Assembly: GCA_907163375.1 (NCBI GenBank)
Contig: CAJQUW010016896.1
Coordinates: 1-64,000 of the forward strand
Source: Prostheceraeus crozeri
Taxonomy: Eukaryota; Platyhelminthes; Polycladida; Euryleptidae
DNA length: 64,000 bases
Direction of reading: 5' to 3'
The position numbers and the translations under genes were made by a program. Every line of letters starts with the position of its first letter. The first letter of the stretch is position 1. Shown here one piece after another: positions 11,416-22,900 of the stretch. The notes under the pieces were generated by a model. The model searched no databases. It was not told where the DNA came from and worked only from the letters and a program-made list of their open reading frames with translations.

Positions 11416-12760
11416 CATAGTATGTGACACAAGTGTTTAAAGGTAGGTTTATATACAACAAATCAGTAGTCCAGTCAGGGCAACTCATCATGTCAGCTCA
11501 TGACGTCTGTTCAATAGCGGCATTTTCGACGCAATGTTACGTGATTCAGCCATCCTAGTAGTAATCGCCGAGTTTTGCTTGTCCAAAATCTTATAACTAA
11601 AATCATCAATGGTCATCACTTCATCGCAATGGTCTAACAAGTTATGTTCAGTTAATGCACTTTTTGTATCTCGATTCTTTAAACTACGTTGGTGTTCGTT
11701 GAATCTAGTTCTGAAAGGTCGACATGTTTGACCTATGTACTTCTTCTGGTAGCGATTGCAAGAGAATTCATAAACTACATATTTATGCTTACAGTTAAAT
11801 TTTGGCCGATTGTCAAGCACATATTGCAAGTACAATCATTATTAGATTTTATTTTAAATGCTGTTGCTAATTTTTTACCAGGTTTTGATGTGATGCGTAC
11901 AGGTATACTATACTTATTTTTTACTTTATTGATTTTTCTTGAAAAACTTTCACCCACGTAGTCAAGGGAGAGATTGACGTCATTATTTCTTCCGCTATTA
12001 CTTGCTTGAATTTTATCATTTTTATAAGTATCCACATTATCAACTTGGAACCCATTACTTTCTAGCCTATTTTTCATAATTTGTTGTGCTTTGAACGTAT
12101 CAAATGCATCAGAACATCTGTCTTCAACATACCGAAAACTATTACTAACAAAATTATCTTTTACATAGTTTGGGAGCCAACTGTCTTTTCTTAAGCTAAT
12201 GCCTGAATGGCACGTTTTGTTGTACCATTTGTAACTCAGTTTGTGTTTAACGGATATACTAATGTCCAGAAAATCAAGATAATCGGTATCGGGGGTTTCT
12301 GAAGTGAATTGAATATCACTGTTTACAGAGTTAAAAGTATCGAGGATTATCTTCATCGTATCTGTATTTTTGGGAAATGATCCCATGATGATATCATCAA
12401 TGTATCTTTTAAAGATGGCTGGGACAATACTATGTTTTGTTTTTAATATATTGAGCGCTTTATTCTCTATGTTGTTCATATAAATTATGGAAAACGGCGG
12501 GGAAAAGTGTGTTCCCATAGGACAACCTTTTATTTGTAAATATGTTTTTTGGTTATACGTTATTTCATAGTTCTAAGCTATAAATTTAAGAAAATCGATC
12601 AAATCCTCAACATTTAATCTATAATTATCAATGCTACTCCAGTATTGTCTCGCGAAATCTTCTACAACTTTCAGATCATCTTCAACTACGAACTATGAAA
12701 TTCTATGAGTAGTTATATCAATACACCATTCTGTACGAGGGCCATTTGACATGAAACTAC
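11381..12760 (-). mobile_element. Penelope-like element, 3' part: reverse transcriptase and GIY-YIG
   Basis: Minus-strand frames give the end of a Penelope-like reverse transcriptase: GCPMGTHFSPPF, the catalytic block RYIDDIIMGSFP, and LDISISVKHKLSYKWYNKT. A GIY-YIG endonuclease follows (VYEFSCNRYQKKYIGQTCR ... FNEHQRSLK). The RT-plus-GIY-YIG order is diagnostic of the group. The copy is 5'-truncated and its reading frame is not continuous, so it is inactive. A hammerhead-like motif lies just 3' of the endonuclease, as known for this class. Confidence 0.9.
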
Positions 12761-13045
12761 ATTAGCTACTTTTCTTCATAGCGTCAAATACAATTAATTC
12801 ATCTGATCTGTTATCTAAGACACAGCAAGTTGGAGAGAATAATATTTCAACCACGTAGGTAATCAGTCCAACTAGGAGAACACTGTTCAATTCAGTTTAA
12901 ATTTCTGTATCATGAAAACTGAACCTCTTGAAAATCATGGTTGTTTCATAAAATAGCCGCTACATTTCCTGATGTTGAGAAAAAATTTGAAAAAATGTTG
13001 AATGTTGGATAATTCAAGTTCATAGTGGTAGATACTTTTCTGCTT
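12761..13045. other. Intron sequence, nothing recognised
   Basis: No open frame or repeat recognised between the Penelope fragment and the next LINE tail. Confidence 0.4.
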
Positions 13046-13282
13046 TCATCTCATCATCATCAGGTTATTTCTCTCTCCCTTAGGAGGAAGCCTTCTCTCT
13101 TCAGCGTCCACAAAACTTTCGTCCGATGTTGCGTTCAAGATCGTCGCGCCATCTTGATTTTGGTCTTCCGCGTGACCTTTTGTATCTGCGTGGAGCCCAT
13201 TCTGTAGCCCGTGTTGTCGATCGGTTGAATTCCATTGGAACTTTCGTAGAGACGTACAGTTCAACGTAGCAAAGTGCGTCAA
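13046..13282 (-). mobile_element. LINE 3'-terminal coding remnant
   Basis: On the minus strand one frame reads RRYKRSRGRPKSRWRDDLE, the GRPxxRWxDDL phrase common at the C-terminus of endonuclease-reverse transcriptase LINEs. Nearby frames are disrupted. It is a short dead fragment; subfamily cannot be assigned. Confidence 0.6.
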
Positions 13283-13815
13283 GGTAACAAAATTAAAAAA
13301 AAAACAAGCTAATGACTAGTTAATTTTCAATAGGTACAAAATATGATTTAAAAGAAAATTTTTATATCCTAAAATGTCTAAAAATTTAAAAAATGCTTAC
13401 TAGAAGGACAAACAACGCTTCTCCTCTCCTCATGTGTGATGAATTGGCGAGTAAGTCAGGCAAGAGAGTTATTTGCAAGTATTGGAAAAATCATATTAAA
13501 GGCGACCTATGAAAGTCTTTCGAATTCTTAGAACTATTATATCTTTCCTGTAGTACTCCATGAAATTTGCATTGAATTCTTGAATATATGTGCGTCTATT
13601 ATGAAAGATGGATGTCCAACCTTGAAGATTTTGAAGTTTTAAAATGACTATCGCACATCGATCTTGAACACAACTTTTTTATTTCGACTACGTGCAACTT
13701 TTTAAATTTTCAGTGCAGCGGTGCAAGCAGGTACAACTAGTGCACAGCCATATTAATGACAGAGAAAGAAAATACAACTAACACTGAACAATCCATCTTC
13801 CGTAATAAAAAATTG
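13283..13815. other. Intron sequence, nothing recognised
   Basis: AT-rich non-coding stretch without visible repeat structure. Confidence 0.4.
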
Positions 13816-14267
13816 ATCATAAAAGCGGACCACCTAAAAATGTGCCAAACTTCTATCGATTCTCCTGCCATTCAATCTCATTTTACATTGACAAGGCATG
13901 CACCATTCAAGAGCTGAAGTGCGGGGTGAGTCGATTAATTCTTCCTGGAGATTGTCTTTCTCAACTTGAAGTTTTGTTAAAGCAAGAGCGGGAGAGTTTA
14001 GATCAATCGCCTGATCGAAAGCATGCCTTTCCGGATTCGATTAAGTGATTGAACTTTCTGGTGAGGTTGCGAAATATATGTGACCACCAGTGAACCTACC
14101 ACTGGTCCTATTAAGGCCCAAATGACTCTACAGAGCCACTGAACAACAACAAAAATTTTAATTCAGCTTTTATTTTTCTGCCAAATGTGTACCTATTATT
14201 GACAAAATTTCATGCGAAAGTTGGATAAAATTCAGGTGGTCCACTTTTTATGATAATCACTGTAGCT
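13816..14267. mobile_element. Tc1/mariner-type MITE remnant
   Basis: The right end, read inwards, is CAGTGATTATCATAAAAAGT followed by GGACCACC and flanked by TA. An inverted, slightly decayed counterpart (GATCATAAAAGCGGACCACC) lies near 13,816-13,835. CAGTG ends with TA flanks are typical of Tc1-like elements. The 68-codon frame inside is not a transposase. Confidence 0.7.
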
Positions 14268-14270
14268 ATG

Positions 14271-14395
14271 TTCTTGAGAGAGGAAATAAACGTTTCCTCC
14301 CGCAGCTCACAGCCCGAGCGCAGCGAGGGAGGCTGGGATAGCTAAGGGGGAAGCGTTTATTTCCTCTCGGAAGAATGTAGCTTACATTTTGTGAA
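14271..14395. repeat. Small inverted repeat (about 110-bp hairpin)
   Basis: GAGAGGAAATAAACGTTTCC is answered by CGTTTATTTCCTCTC at about 14,364, around a GC-rich loop that includes AGCCCGAGCGCAGCGAGG. Probably a MITE-sized dispersed hairpin; function unknown. Confidence 0.6.
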
Positions 14396-14645
14396 TTCTA
14401 GATATCTATTGCTCATCATGAAATCTATGAATGAGCTAATCCAGTGACTCTATCGATATCTTTGTAGTCCCTGGCTAATCATAACTTGCTTACAGACTTC
14501 TATGATTTACACAGGAGCTTACACATGAAAAGTTAACTGCGGCAGGAAAAGGTAGCCTTGTGATCCCGTTGGGTTGAAAAGTTGACTTTTCCTTTTTCAC
14601 TCCTACACAAAATGAAAAATAATTGCATATCAAAGTTGTACTCAC

Positions 14646-15125
14646 CGGCAGCTCCGGATGTTGTTCAGTCCTCATCCTCTGAATTCTTTGGAATGTAGAT
14701 TGAACTCCATTATCGCTGGTTATTCCTTGGCCTAACAAATGAAGACTGGAGAGACTCGCTCCGGAGCTCATCTTCACAGCGCTGTCGTACAGCCCCTTCT
14801 GCGATCTCAACTTCAGCTCCAGAATCTCGCGGAATTCCGCAGCTGTAATTCTTGGTCCTGATTCGTCCAACAGCCGCCTCAAGAGCTCCAATCGGTGGAT
14901 GAGGAGACGCGCTTGATGTTTCATTGGTCTAGGAGGGAGAACCTCTAATGTCTCTTTCATTGCCTTCAGCTGCGATGTGATTGGTGGAGGATGACGCAAG
15001 GCGTAGCTGTGCATTATACGCGTCCATTGAGGGGAGAATTGGACATTCCCGCTGTCTGTAGATGCTACGCGAGGCGCAAATTGAATAGGAAGATGACGAA
15101 GTGTTCGTTTGTACCATCGCACAGC
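14646..15125 (-). CDS. Sec14-spectrin gene, exon 9 (160 codons)
   Basis: Acceptor TCTCTTACAG and donor CTGCCG|GTGAGT enclose 480 bp in phase 0 at both ends. The peptide begins AVRWYKRTLRHLPIQFAPR. It has a leucine-rich helical part (ARLLIHRLELLRRLLDESG, then EFREILELKLRSQKGLYDSA) consistent with a divergent spectrin-like three-helix bundle, and a polar end (MRTEQHPELP). It follows the exon at 17,325-17,519 in frame. This is the largest exon seen for the gene. Confidence 0.8.
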
Positions 15126-15340
15126 CTGTAAGAGAGACAGGATTGTGTCCAACAGAAAGGATCTACTCTACATATACACGGATGAGAATGTGGTAACGGA
15201 AGCCCAGTGGAAATTCACATTTCAAGGGCCCCCAAATAGAAAAAAATGAGGAATGTATTAGTCAGAGGAAAATTCTCATCCATGCATACAACATGCTCAA
15301 TTTTCAAATATAAATGATGATAAATGTTGTGTTATAGACA

Positions 15341-15741
15341 TTGTCACATGTAAAAGTCTTTCCTTTGTTTCGCAGTGCATCTTCTGTTAAGATACTTGGC
15401 TGCATTATTCCTTGTGATATGAAATGGAATTCCCATATTGACTTCTTGATGAAGAAGGATTTTAAACGAACATATTTGATTTTGAATTTGCGAAGAGCTG
15501 ACTGTGATTCAACTTTAATTTTTTCAGTATATTGTGTATTTATCCGCTCTGTTATCACATAGACGTATCCCGACTACTGCAACATCCCTCCATACCTGAA
15601 AATAAGCTTTTACGACGGCAAAAAATAATCTTGCAAGTCACTAACGATCCTGAACTTGAATTCAAGTCTTTTTTTATGTTTGTGATCAAATGTGGAATAA
15701 GTTATTTGAACAGATACTGTCATGCCATGATCATCTCCTAA
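15341..15741 (+). mobile_element. LINE reverse transcriptase 3' fragment
   Basis: The plus-strand frame contains ILGCIIPCDMKWNSHIDFL followed by RTYLILNLRRADCDSTLI, the conserved post-catalytic region of jockey/CR1-like non-LTR reverse transcriptases (compare LGVTFSSDMKWDLHI at 9,670-9,894). A second frame continues with PENKLLRRQKIILQVTNDP. Only the 3' end of the element remains and frames shift, so it is dead. Confidence 0.75.
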
Positions 15742-15801
15742 GGGATATTTTTGACGACCGCTTCTCTCAGACACGCAACGGCTGCCCTCTGAATAATACA
15801 T

Positions 15802-16178
15802 TGAAGTGTTTCAAATTAGTTTGATTTTCCCAAATTTCAATTGGAAGATGTTCATGTGACCTTAGGAAAGATTCACTTCCGCAGCAAGTTTTGTGATGTG
15901 ATGTATCCGATCAAAATGTCTCCTTTTTGACACTATCAAATTGCTTTCAAGTATTCTTAATTATCTTATTTTTATTTTAATGAATAGGATTAACTAACAA
16001 GTTGAACATCAGCCATCTAAGTTAAGTAAGATGAACTCGACAAATAACCGAAAACTAACAATTCGATAAACTGTCGCTCAAAGTCTTTTTTGCTATTTTT
16101 ATCTTTCCCTTCCATTAAGCGATATTGGTGAAAGCTGTTTCGCGAGAGTATTACACCATACTAACATTAGAAACATAC
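15802..16178. other. Intron sequence, nothing recognised
   Basis: Non-coding sequence between LINE and mariner remnants; no signal found. Confidence 0.4.
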
Positions 16179-16179
16179 G

Positions 16180-16600
16180 AGGGGTGATTGAAGTTCGCGG
16201 CCCGATATAGAAAGAAGCATATTTCGCATACGATACATATTTATTTTCGACATAATCGCCCCTACAATCAACGCACTTAGCCCAACGGTGCTGCAATGCG
16301 CGGATCCCTTGCTCATAGAAGTGTGAGTTTTTGGAGTCCAGATACTCCTCAACGGCCTCCATGACGTCACTGTTGGATGCGAAGTGCTGACCACTGAGCT
16401 CCAGTTTCATTTTTGGGAAGAGATGAAAGTCCGATGGTGCCAGATCAGGAGAATAGAGTGGATGGGAAATGATGTCAAACCCACAACCTTGGATGGCAGA
16501 CATGGCGGTAGGGGAGGTGTGAGCAGGCGCATTGTCTTGATGGAAGAGCACGCCTTTCGTGAGCTTCCCTCTCCGCTTGATCTTGATCTGCACTCGTAAC
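16180..16600 (-). mobile_element. 5'-truncated mariner transposon (DD34D transposase)
   Basis: The minus-strand frame has mariner catalytic motifs: GVLFHQDNAPAHTS (second aspartate) and HPLYSPDLAPSDFHLF (third aspartate), then a terminal stretch with RWAKCVDCRGDYVENK. The 3' terminus at about 16,180 reads CGAGGGGTGATTGAAG and abuts TA. The N-terminal DNA-binding domain and the 5' inverted repeat are absent, so the copy is dead on arrival. Confidence 0.92.
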
Positions 16601-17324
16601 TGCAACAAATGAGCTACTAATACTAGAAACATATAGTAGTCATCTGATGCATGGTTATCAGAAAAAATTGCTGAAGTTATGTAGTGTCGCTCACAGTGAC
16701 ATGTCACTCACGAACAAAGTTTCGCAAAAGACGTCTCCAACTAATTTCATTGCTTCAAAAAGGTAGGCTACCTCGATGCACAACTGGGTATCAGATAATT
16801 CCTGCAGACAGCAGTGATATCAAGGAATTTTCATTCATAACAGGGCTAGTTATCACACAGGCTACTACTAAATGACATGAACAACCCTTTGACGAATTTT
16901 TGCTACGATTTTTCAATGTGCCTGTCTGTCTAGTCCTTGAGTATAGAGTGTCCACTGTCGAGCACAATCTGTAAATTTAGATCGCGAGGAGTCGAGCGGT
17001 GTGAACAATATTTCCATTAGACGAATTTTTCACTAATGAAAATTTGGTCAAAGATTTGTCTGTTTCACTTGACAGTCCTGCCTGCAATCTAACCGCTGAG
17101 GTTCGTGTGTTCGTTGATACGAGCTGCCTCTGCAATGCGCGCGCTTGGCCAATCACACAAGACAAAGAGAGCCGGATATCTATGTCAATCTCTGTCGCTT
17201 GCTCCCACTACATACAGTGGCTGGGATAGGATTATGTCCGCTCTAGACTAACGCAAATGAATCTATCTCTGTGGTTGTAGCCTTCGTCAGACATCTTGAA
17301 TTCTGGAGAGGAATCTTCACTCAC
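16601..17324. other. Intron sequence, nothing recognised
   Basis: Short frames on both strands lack homology cues; no repeat structure noted. Confidence 0.4.
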
Positions 17325-17519
17325 ACGTCCAGCGTTGAGATAGAAGTTGTAGATGTTGTCATATTCTGATCGCCGCTTCTCCAAAGCATTTCGAAAGGTG
17401 TCGAGGAGATGATTGGTGTCTTGGGAGAAGTGGACGGGGTCATCAATATCTCCGGACGGCATCACCTGACTCAATCCGTCCGCTTTCTTCACACACTTCT
17501 CTGCGTTGGACAAAGCCTC
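17325..17519 (-). CDS. Sec14-spectrin gene, exon 8 (spectrin-like)
   Basis: 65 codons in phase 0 between acceptor CTCGTTGCAG and donor CGT|GTGAGT. The peptide (EALSNAEKCVKKADGL ... HLLDTFRNALEKRRSEYD, ending NFYLNAGR) has the heptad-rich helices of a spectrin repeat. A 62-bp intron separates it from the exon at 17,582-17,707. In the Trio/Kalirin/SESTD1 family such helices directly follow the Sec14 domain. Confidence 0.85.
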
Positions 17520-17581
17520 CTGCAACGAGACGGTTCAATGATGATAAGAGGTTGGACTGGAATGACATTGACAAGACTCAC

Positions 17582-17707
17582 AAGTGCAGGTCTGTAGAAC
17601 ACTTCCATGAACTGCTTCCTGTTTGACTCCGCTTCATCAAGAGATTCAGAGATTTTGATTGGATGTCTCAATGAAGGCTGACCGACATCTCGAATCCATC
17701 TGATTGA
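17582..17707 (-). CDS. Sec14-spectrin gene, exon 7 (spectrin-like)
   Basis: 42 codons, phase 0 at both ends, acceptor CTCCTTCCAG and donor CACTT|GTGAGT. The peptide SIRWIRDVGQPSLRHPIKIS then ESLDEAESNRKQFMEVFY matches the spectrin-repeat pattern of a tryptophan helix, a glycine turn, then an EAE-type helix with late aromatics, as in Trio-family repeats. It joins the exon at 24,840-25,089 across a 7.1-kb intron that holds the CUB gene and the 17-bp minisatellite. Confidence 0.85.
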
Positions 17708-18214
17708 CTGGAAGGAGAAACAGGATTTTGTGCACATCAAACTTCTACTTTTCTTACTTTCTACTGAAAATGTTGAGATCATCTCACTACTACATACTGC
17801 AATGTAAGTAGCATTTAATGTCATGTAATATTTAATAAGGTAATATGGTGCGAATGTTCAACATGTTTTTCAATCGAAATAAGTCAAATGGTAATGGAAC
17901 ACTTCGGTAATGGCTGCTTGAGAGAATGACTTTATGTTCCATTACCGAAGTGTTCAGCAACTTCGCCATTTTGTTGACAGGAATTAAACATACGCCAATA
18001 CCTCTGAGAAGAGTTTCAAAGATCACCTGGACAAGAACTTAATCACGAAAACTACTAAAGTGATTGTATCATAATTGTGAGGCTTGCCGATTAATTTCAA
18101 ACTTTTCTACATTATTTTGTCAAAGATTTTTCAAATTATGAATTATTTCGTCATTCACTTATTGTGATGTGCAACTCCAAGGTATCAAAGATTATAGAAA
18201 TATCTTCATAACAA
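17708..18214. other. Intron sequence with one short inverted repeat
   Basis: No gene. GGTAATGGAACACTTCGGTA near 17,890 is answered by CCATTACCGAAGTGTT near 17,940, a small hairpin of unknown meaning. Confidence 0.4.
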
Positions 18215-18460
18215 TTAAGTTCCGTAATTGTCAAAAACATGAAAATGAACAGCCTTGAAATGACTTGAAGTGGGCTCTTTATTCGATGACAACAGGAGCA
18301 TTATAGGACACAGACGATTCATCATAATTCCCTCATTCGAAATACAGACGTGGTCAAGAATACTATTTTGTCTTGTTGGAACAGTCACAATGTCAATGAG
18401 ATCAAGCTCATCACACAAAGCCATTGTATCAAACTGGTTGAAATCACCCATCATAATTAC
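18215..18460 (-). mobile_element. LINE APE-endonuclease fragment
   Basis: The minus-strand frame MMGDFNQFDTMALCDELDLI ... TVPTRQNSILDHVCIS carries the GDFN metal-binding motif and the S/ILDHV motif of non-LTR retrotransposon apurinic-type endonucleases. Only this segment of the domain is present. It is a dead fragment inside the intron. Confidence 0.8.
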
Positions 18461-18473
18461 ATGTTCGAAGTAA

Positions 18474-19031
18474 GATTAGAGTCAAATTCACTGCCTCGTG
18501 GATAAGGTGATTTACCTCAGACGAAACATCCACAGGAATACATATAATGCACACCAGAATGATTCAGTTGTAAAGTATTATTTTTAAAGTTTGATAAAAT
18601 GATATATGATAGCTCAAACTTCAAATTTACTAACTAATGTCAACATGTATATAATTATACCCTTTTCAACATCCTGACGAAGATTCTGGCCAGTATAGCC
18701 CATCTCACTGTCCAAGCGAAACCGGTTGAAGTATGAATTATCATTTGATTCGAAAAGACGTTTTTTTTATTTTCATTAAAAACAAAAACTAATAAACCAT
18801 GATTCCGAAACTAAGCAACATGATTCTGAAAATTTTCAATGATTGCTGATTAGATGCAGAACTAAAAATTACAAAAATAATTTCAGATATCAAACATGCG
18901 CACCTAGTAAGGAGGTAATTTCAACTTCAAAAACTTTGCATTTGTGGATATCTTTAGATTGACATGAATCGCAACTTATTTCATCAAGAATTGATAGCAC
19001 AATATTCATTAGAAGTGAATATAGACTGAAA
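18474..19031. other. Intron sequence, nothing recognised
   Basis: AT-rich sequence downstream of the CUB gene; no exon could be supported. Confidence 0.4.
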
Positions 19032-19772
19032 TTAGCCAAAATATTGCAAACATTCAAATTTTGAAATAGCTCTCACGCCAAAAGTAAAAATTGCATAATA
19101 CGTGGAAATTAAGATATTAGAATTGTGATGAGAACAATCTACAAAGAAACTTTCAAAGTGGAGACGAACACCTTTTGATTTCTTCCTTTCAATTACCCAT
19201 TCACAGAAAGGCATGAAGTCTTTAAATCGATCGATTCCACGACTTTCAATAACACCTTGTTCTCCTCTCAGTATTCGCTGACCTCCACACCACGAGTTAT
19301 TTGACATTCTTGCTCTATCGATGAAATGGTAGCTGATGTTGAATCCCTCGCCTGCGTATCTATCTCCATTGCTTTTGAACCTCAACATCATACTTTGACC
19401 GCTGGAATAGAGTTCTGATGGGAAATACATCTTCCGTCCACACATCACCGCCAATTTCGGACTCCGGTCATTCCCGCCATCGTAGACGGAGAGGTAATCT
19501 TGTCCTGGTGTACACAACATGTCTGAAGCAAAATCCACATTAAAATACTCAACAACAAGATGAATGACTTCCCCGGCTCCTCCTCTGATAATCCACTTAC
19601 AGTCCATGTTTCGTGGATATTTAGTTTCTCTATCGAATTGTTTGTGACTGGTGAGGAAGCCTCCGGATGACTTCTGCACAAGATCTCCACAAGTTGAAGA
19701 ACTTTGAGAACGTAGAGGAGGAATTGCAGGAAGAAAACAGAAAAGTATCAGTAAAGAGTGCAATGCGCTCAT
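19032..19772 (-). CDS. Secreted CUB-domain protein, nested in an intron
   Basis: The start is taken at MSALHSLLILFCFLPAIPP, because this gives a classic signal peptide; the frame is open for 17 more codons upstream. A complete CUB domain follows: CGDL near residue 27, KYPRNMDCKWII, the Ca-site-like DYLSVYDGG, and closing FNISYHF. A second CUB begins at CGGQRILRGEQG and reaches LHFESFFVDC. The open frame stops before this second CUB is complete. A good donor (GGC|GTGAGA, 19,071-19,076) near the end suggests the gene may continue in another exon I could not find. CUB proteins are extracellular binding or adhesion modules. It lies on the same strand as the host gene, inside its 7.1-kb intron. 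Confidence 0.8.
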   Translation of the reverse strand: MSALHSLLILFCFLPAIPPLRSQSSSTCGDLVQKSSGGFLTSHKQFDRETKYPRNMDCKWIIRGGAGEVIHLVVEYFNVDFASDMLCTPGQDYLSVYDGGNDRSPKLAVMCGRKMYFPSELYSSGQSMMLRFKSNGDRYAGEGFNISYHFIDRARMSNNSWCGGQRILRGEQGVIESRGIDRFKDFMPFCEWVIERKKSKGVRLHFESFFVDCSHHNSNILISTYYAIFTFGVRAISKFECLQYFG

Positions 19773-19960
19773 TTTGAAATGTTCTTCACCTGAATGTACT
19801 GAGAAGACGATGAAATGAATCACTTCACCTGACTGATGGAATCCAGAATATATATTGTATTTATGCAGTTCGTTTTGTATGCAGACTTTAGACCATCATT
19901 GTTTATAGACTTCTATTTTCGATGAATTCATCAGCATTCTTGCTTATAAGAATGAATGAA

Positions 19961-22900
19961 GGCGCCCCTGAATAAGAGACGCCCCTGAATAAGAGACGCC
20001 CTTGAATAAGAGACGCCCCTGAATAAGAGACGCCCTCGAATAAGAGACGCCCCTGAATAAGAGACGCCCCTGAATAAGAGACGCCCTTGAATAAGAGACG
20101 CCCCTGAATAAGAGACGCCCTTGAATAAGAGACGCCCATGAATAAGAGACGCCCTTGAATAAGAGACGCCCTTGAATAAGAGACGCCCTTGAATAAGAGA
20201 CGCCCTTGAATAAGAGACGCCCTTGAATAAGAGACGCCCTTGAATAAGAGACGCCCTTGAATAAGGGACGCCCTTGAATAAGAGACGCCCTTGAATAAGA
20301 GATGCCCCTGAATAAGAGACGCCCTTGAATAAGAGACGCCCTTGAATAAGAGACGCCCTTGAATAAGGGACGCCCTTGAATAAGAGACGCCCTTGAATAA
20401 GAGACGCCCTTGAATAAGAGACGCCCTTGAATAAGAGACGCCCTTGAATAAGAGACGCCCCTGAATAAGAGACGCCCCTGAATAAGATACGCACTTGAAT
20501 AAGAGACGCACTTGAATAAGAGACGCCCTTGAATAAGAGACGCCCCTGAATAAGAGACGCCCCTGAATAAGAGACGGCCCTGAATAAGAGACGCCCCTGA
20601 ATAAGAGACGCCCCTGAATAAGAGACGCACTTGAATAAGAGACGCCCTTGAATAAGAGACGCCCCTGAATAAGAGACGCCCCTGAATAAGAGACGCCCCT
20701 GAATAAGAGACGCCCCTGAATAAGAGACGCCCCTGAATAAGAGACGCTCCTGAATAAGAGACGCCCCTGAATAAGAGACGCACTTGAATAAGAGACGCCC
20801 TTGAATAAGAGACGCCCCTGAATAAGATACGCACTTGAATAAGAGACGCCCTTGAATAAGAGACGCACTTGAATAAGAGACGCCCTTGAATAAGAGACGC
20901 CCTTGAATAAGAGACGCTCCTGAATAAGAGACGCCCTTGAATAAGAGACGCCCCTGAATAAGAGACGCCCCTGAATAAGATACGCCCCTGAATAAGAGAC
21001 GCCCTTGAATAAGAGACGCCCCTGAATAAGAGACGCCCCTGAATAAGAGACGCCTCTGAATAAGAGACGCTCCTGAATAAGAGACGCCCCTGAATAAGAG
21101 ACGCCCCTGAATAAGAGACGCCCCTGAATAAGAGACGCCCCTGAATAAGAGACGCCCCTGAATAAGAGACGCCCTTGAATAAGAGACGCCCTTGAATAAG
21201 AGATGCCCCTGAATAAGAGACGCCCTTGAATAAGAGACGCCCTTGAATAAGAGACGCCCCTGAATAAGAGACGCCCCTGAATAAGAGACGCTCCTGAATA
21301 AGAGACGCCCTTGAATAAGAGACGCCCTTGAATAAGAGACGCACCTGAATAAGAGACGCCCTTGAATAAGAGACGCCCTTGAATAAGAGACGCCCTTGAA
21401 AAAGGGACGCTCTTGAATAAGAGACGCCCTTGAATAAGAGACGCCCTTGAATAAGAGACGCCCTTGAATAAGAGACGCCCTTGAATAAGGGACGCCCTTG
21501 AATAAGGGACGCCCTTGAATAAGAGACGCCCTTGAATAAGAGACGCCCTTGAATAAGAGATGCCCCTGAATAAGAGACGCCCTTGAATAAGAGACGCCCT
21601 TGAATAAGAGACGCCCTTGAATAAGGGACGCCCTTGAATAAGAGACGCCCTTGAATAAGAGACGCCCTTGAATAAGAGACGCCCTTGAATAAGAGACGCC
21701 CCTGAATAAGATACGCACTTGAATAAGAGACGCACTTGAATAAGAGACGCCCTTGAATAAGAGACGCCCCTGAATAAGAGACGCCCCTGAATAAGAGACG
21801 CACTTGAATAAGAGACGCCCCTGAATAAGAGACGCCCCTGAATAAGAGACGCCCCTGAATAAGAGACGCCCCTGAATAAGAGACGGCCCTGAATAAGAGA
21901 CGGCCCTGAATAAGAGACGCCCCTGAATAAGAGACGCCCCTGAATAAGAGACGCACTTGAATAAGAGACGCCCTTGAATAAGAGACGCCCCTGAATAAGA
22001 GACGCCCCTGAATAAGAGACGCCCCTGAATAAGAGACGCCCTTGAATAAGAGACGCCCCTGAATAAGAGACGCCCCTGAATAAGATACGCCCCTGAATAA
22101 GAGACGCCCTTGAATAAGAGACGCCCCTGAATAAGAGACGCCCCTGAATAAGAGACGCCCCTGAATAAGAGACGCCCCTGAATAAGAGACGCCCCTGAAT
22201 AAGAGACGCCCCTGAATAAGAGACGCCCTTGAATAAGAGACGCCCTTGAATAAGAGATGCCCCTGAATAAGAGACGCCCTTGAATAAGAGACGCCCTTGA
22301 ATAAGAGACGCCCCTGAATAAGAGACGCCCCTGAATAAGAGACGCTCCTGAATAAGAGACGCCCTTGAATAAGAGACGCCCTTGAATAAGAGACGCACCT
22401 GAATAAGAGACGCCGTTGAATAAGAGACGCCCTTGAATAAGAGACGCTCTTGAATAAGAGACGCCCTTGAATAAGAGACGCCCTTGAATAAGAGACGCCC
22501 TTGAATAAGAGACGCCCTTGAATAAGGGACGCCCTTGAATAAGGGACGCCCTTGAATAAGAGACGCCCTTGAATAAGAGACGCCCTTGAATAAGAGATGC
22601 CCCTGAATAAGAGACGCCCTTGAATAAGAGACGCCCTTGAATAAGAGACGCCCTTGAATAAGGGACGCCCTTGAATAAGAGACGCCCTTGAATAAGAGAC
22701 GCCCTTGAATAAGAGACGCCCTTGAATAAGAGACGCCCCTGAATAAGATACGCACTTGAATAAGAGACGCACTTGAACAAGAGACGCCCTTGAATAAGAG
22801 ACGCCCCTGAATAAGAGACGCCCCTGAATAAGAGACGCACTTGAATAAGAGACGCCCCTGAATAAGAGACGCCCCTGAATAAGAGACGCCCCTGAATAAG

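Noticed and set aside
11689-11961. 90-codon plus frame
   Set aside because: Antisense shadow of the Penelope-like coding region.
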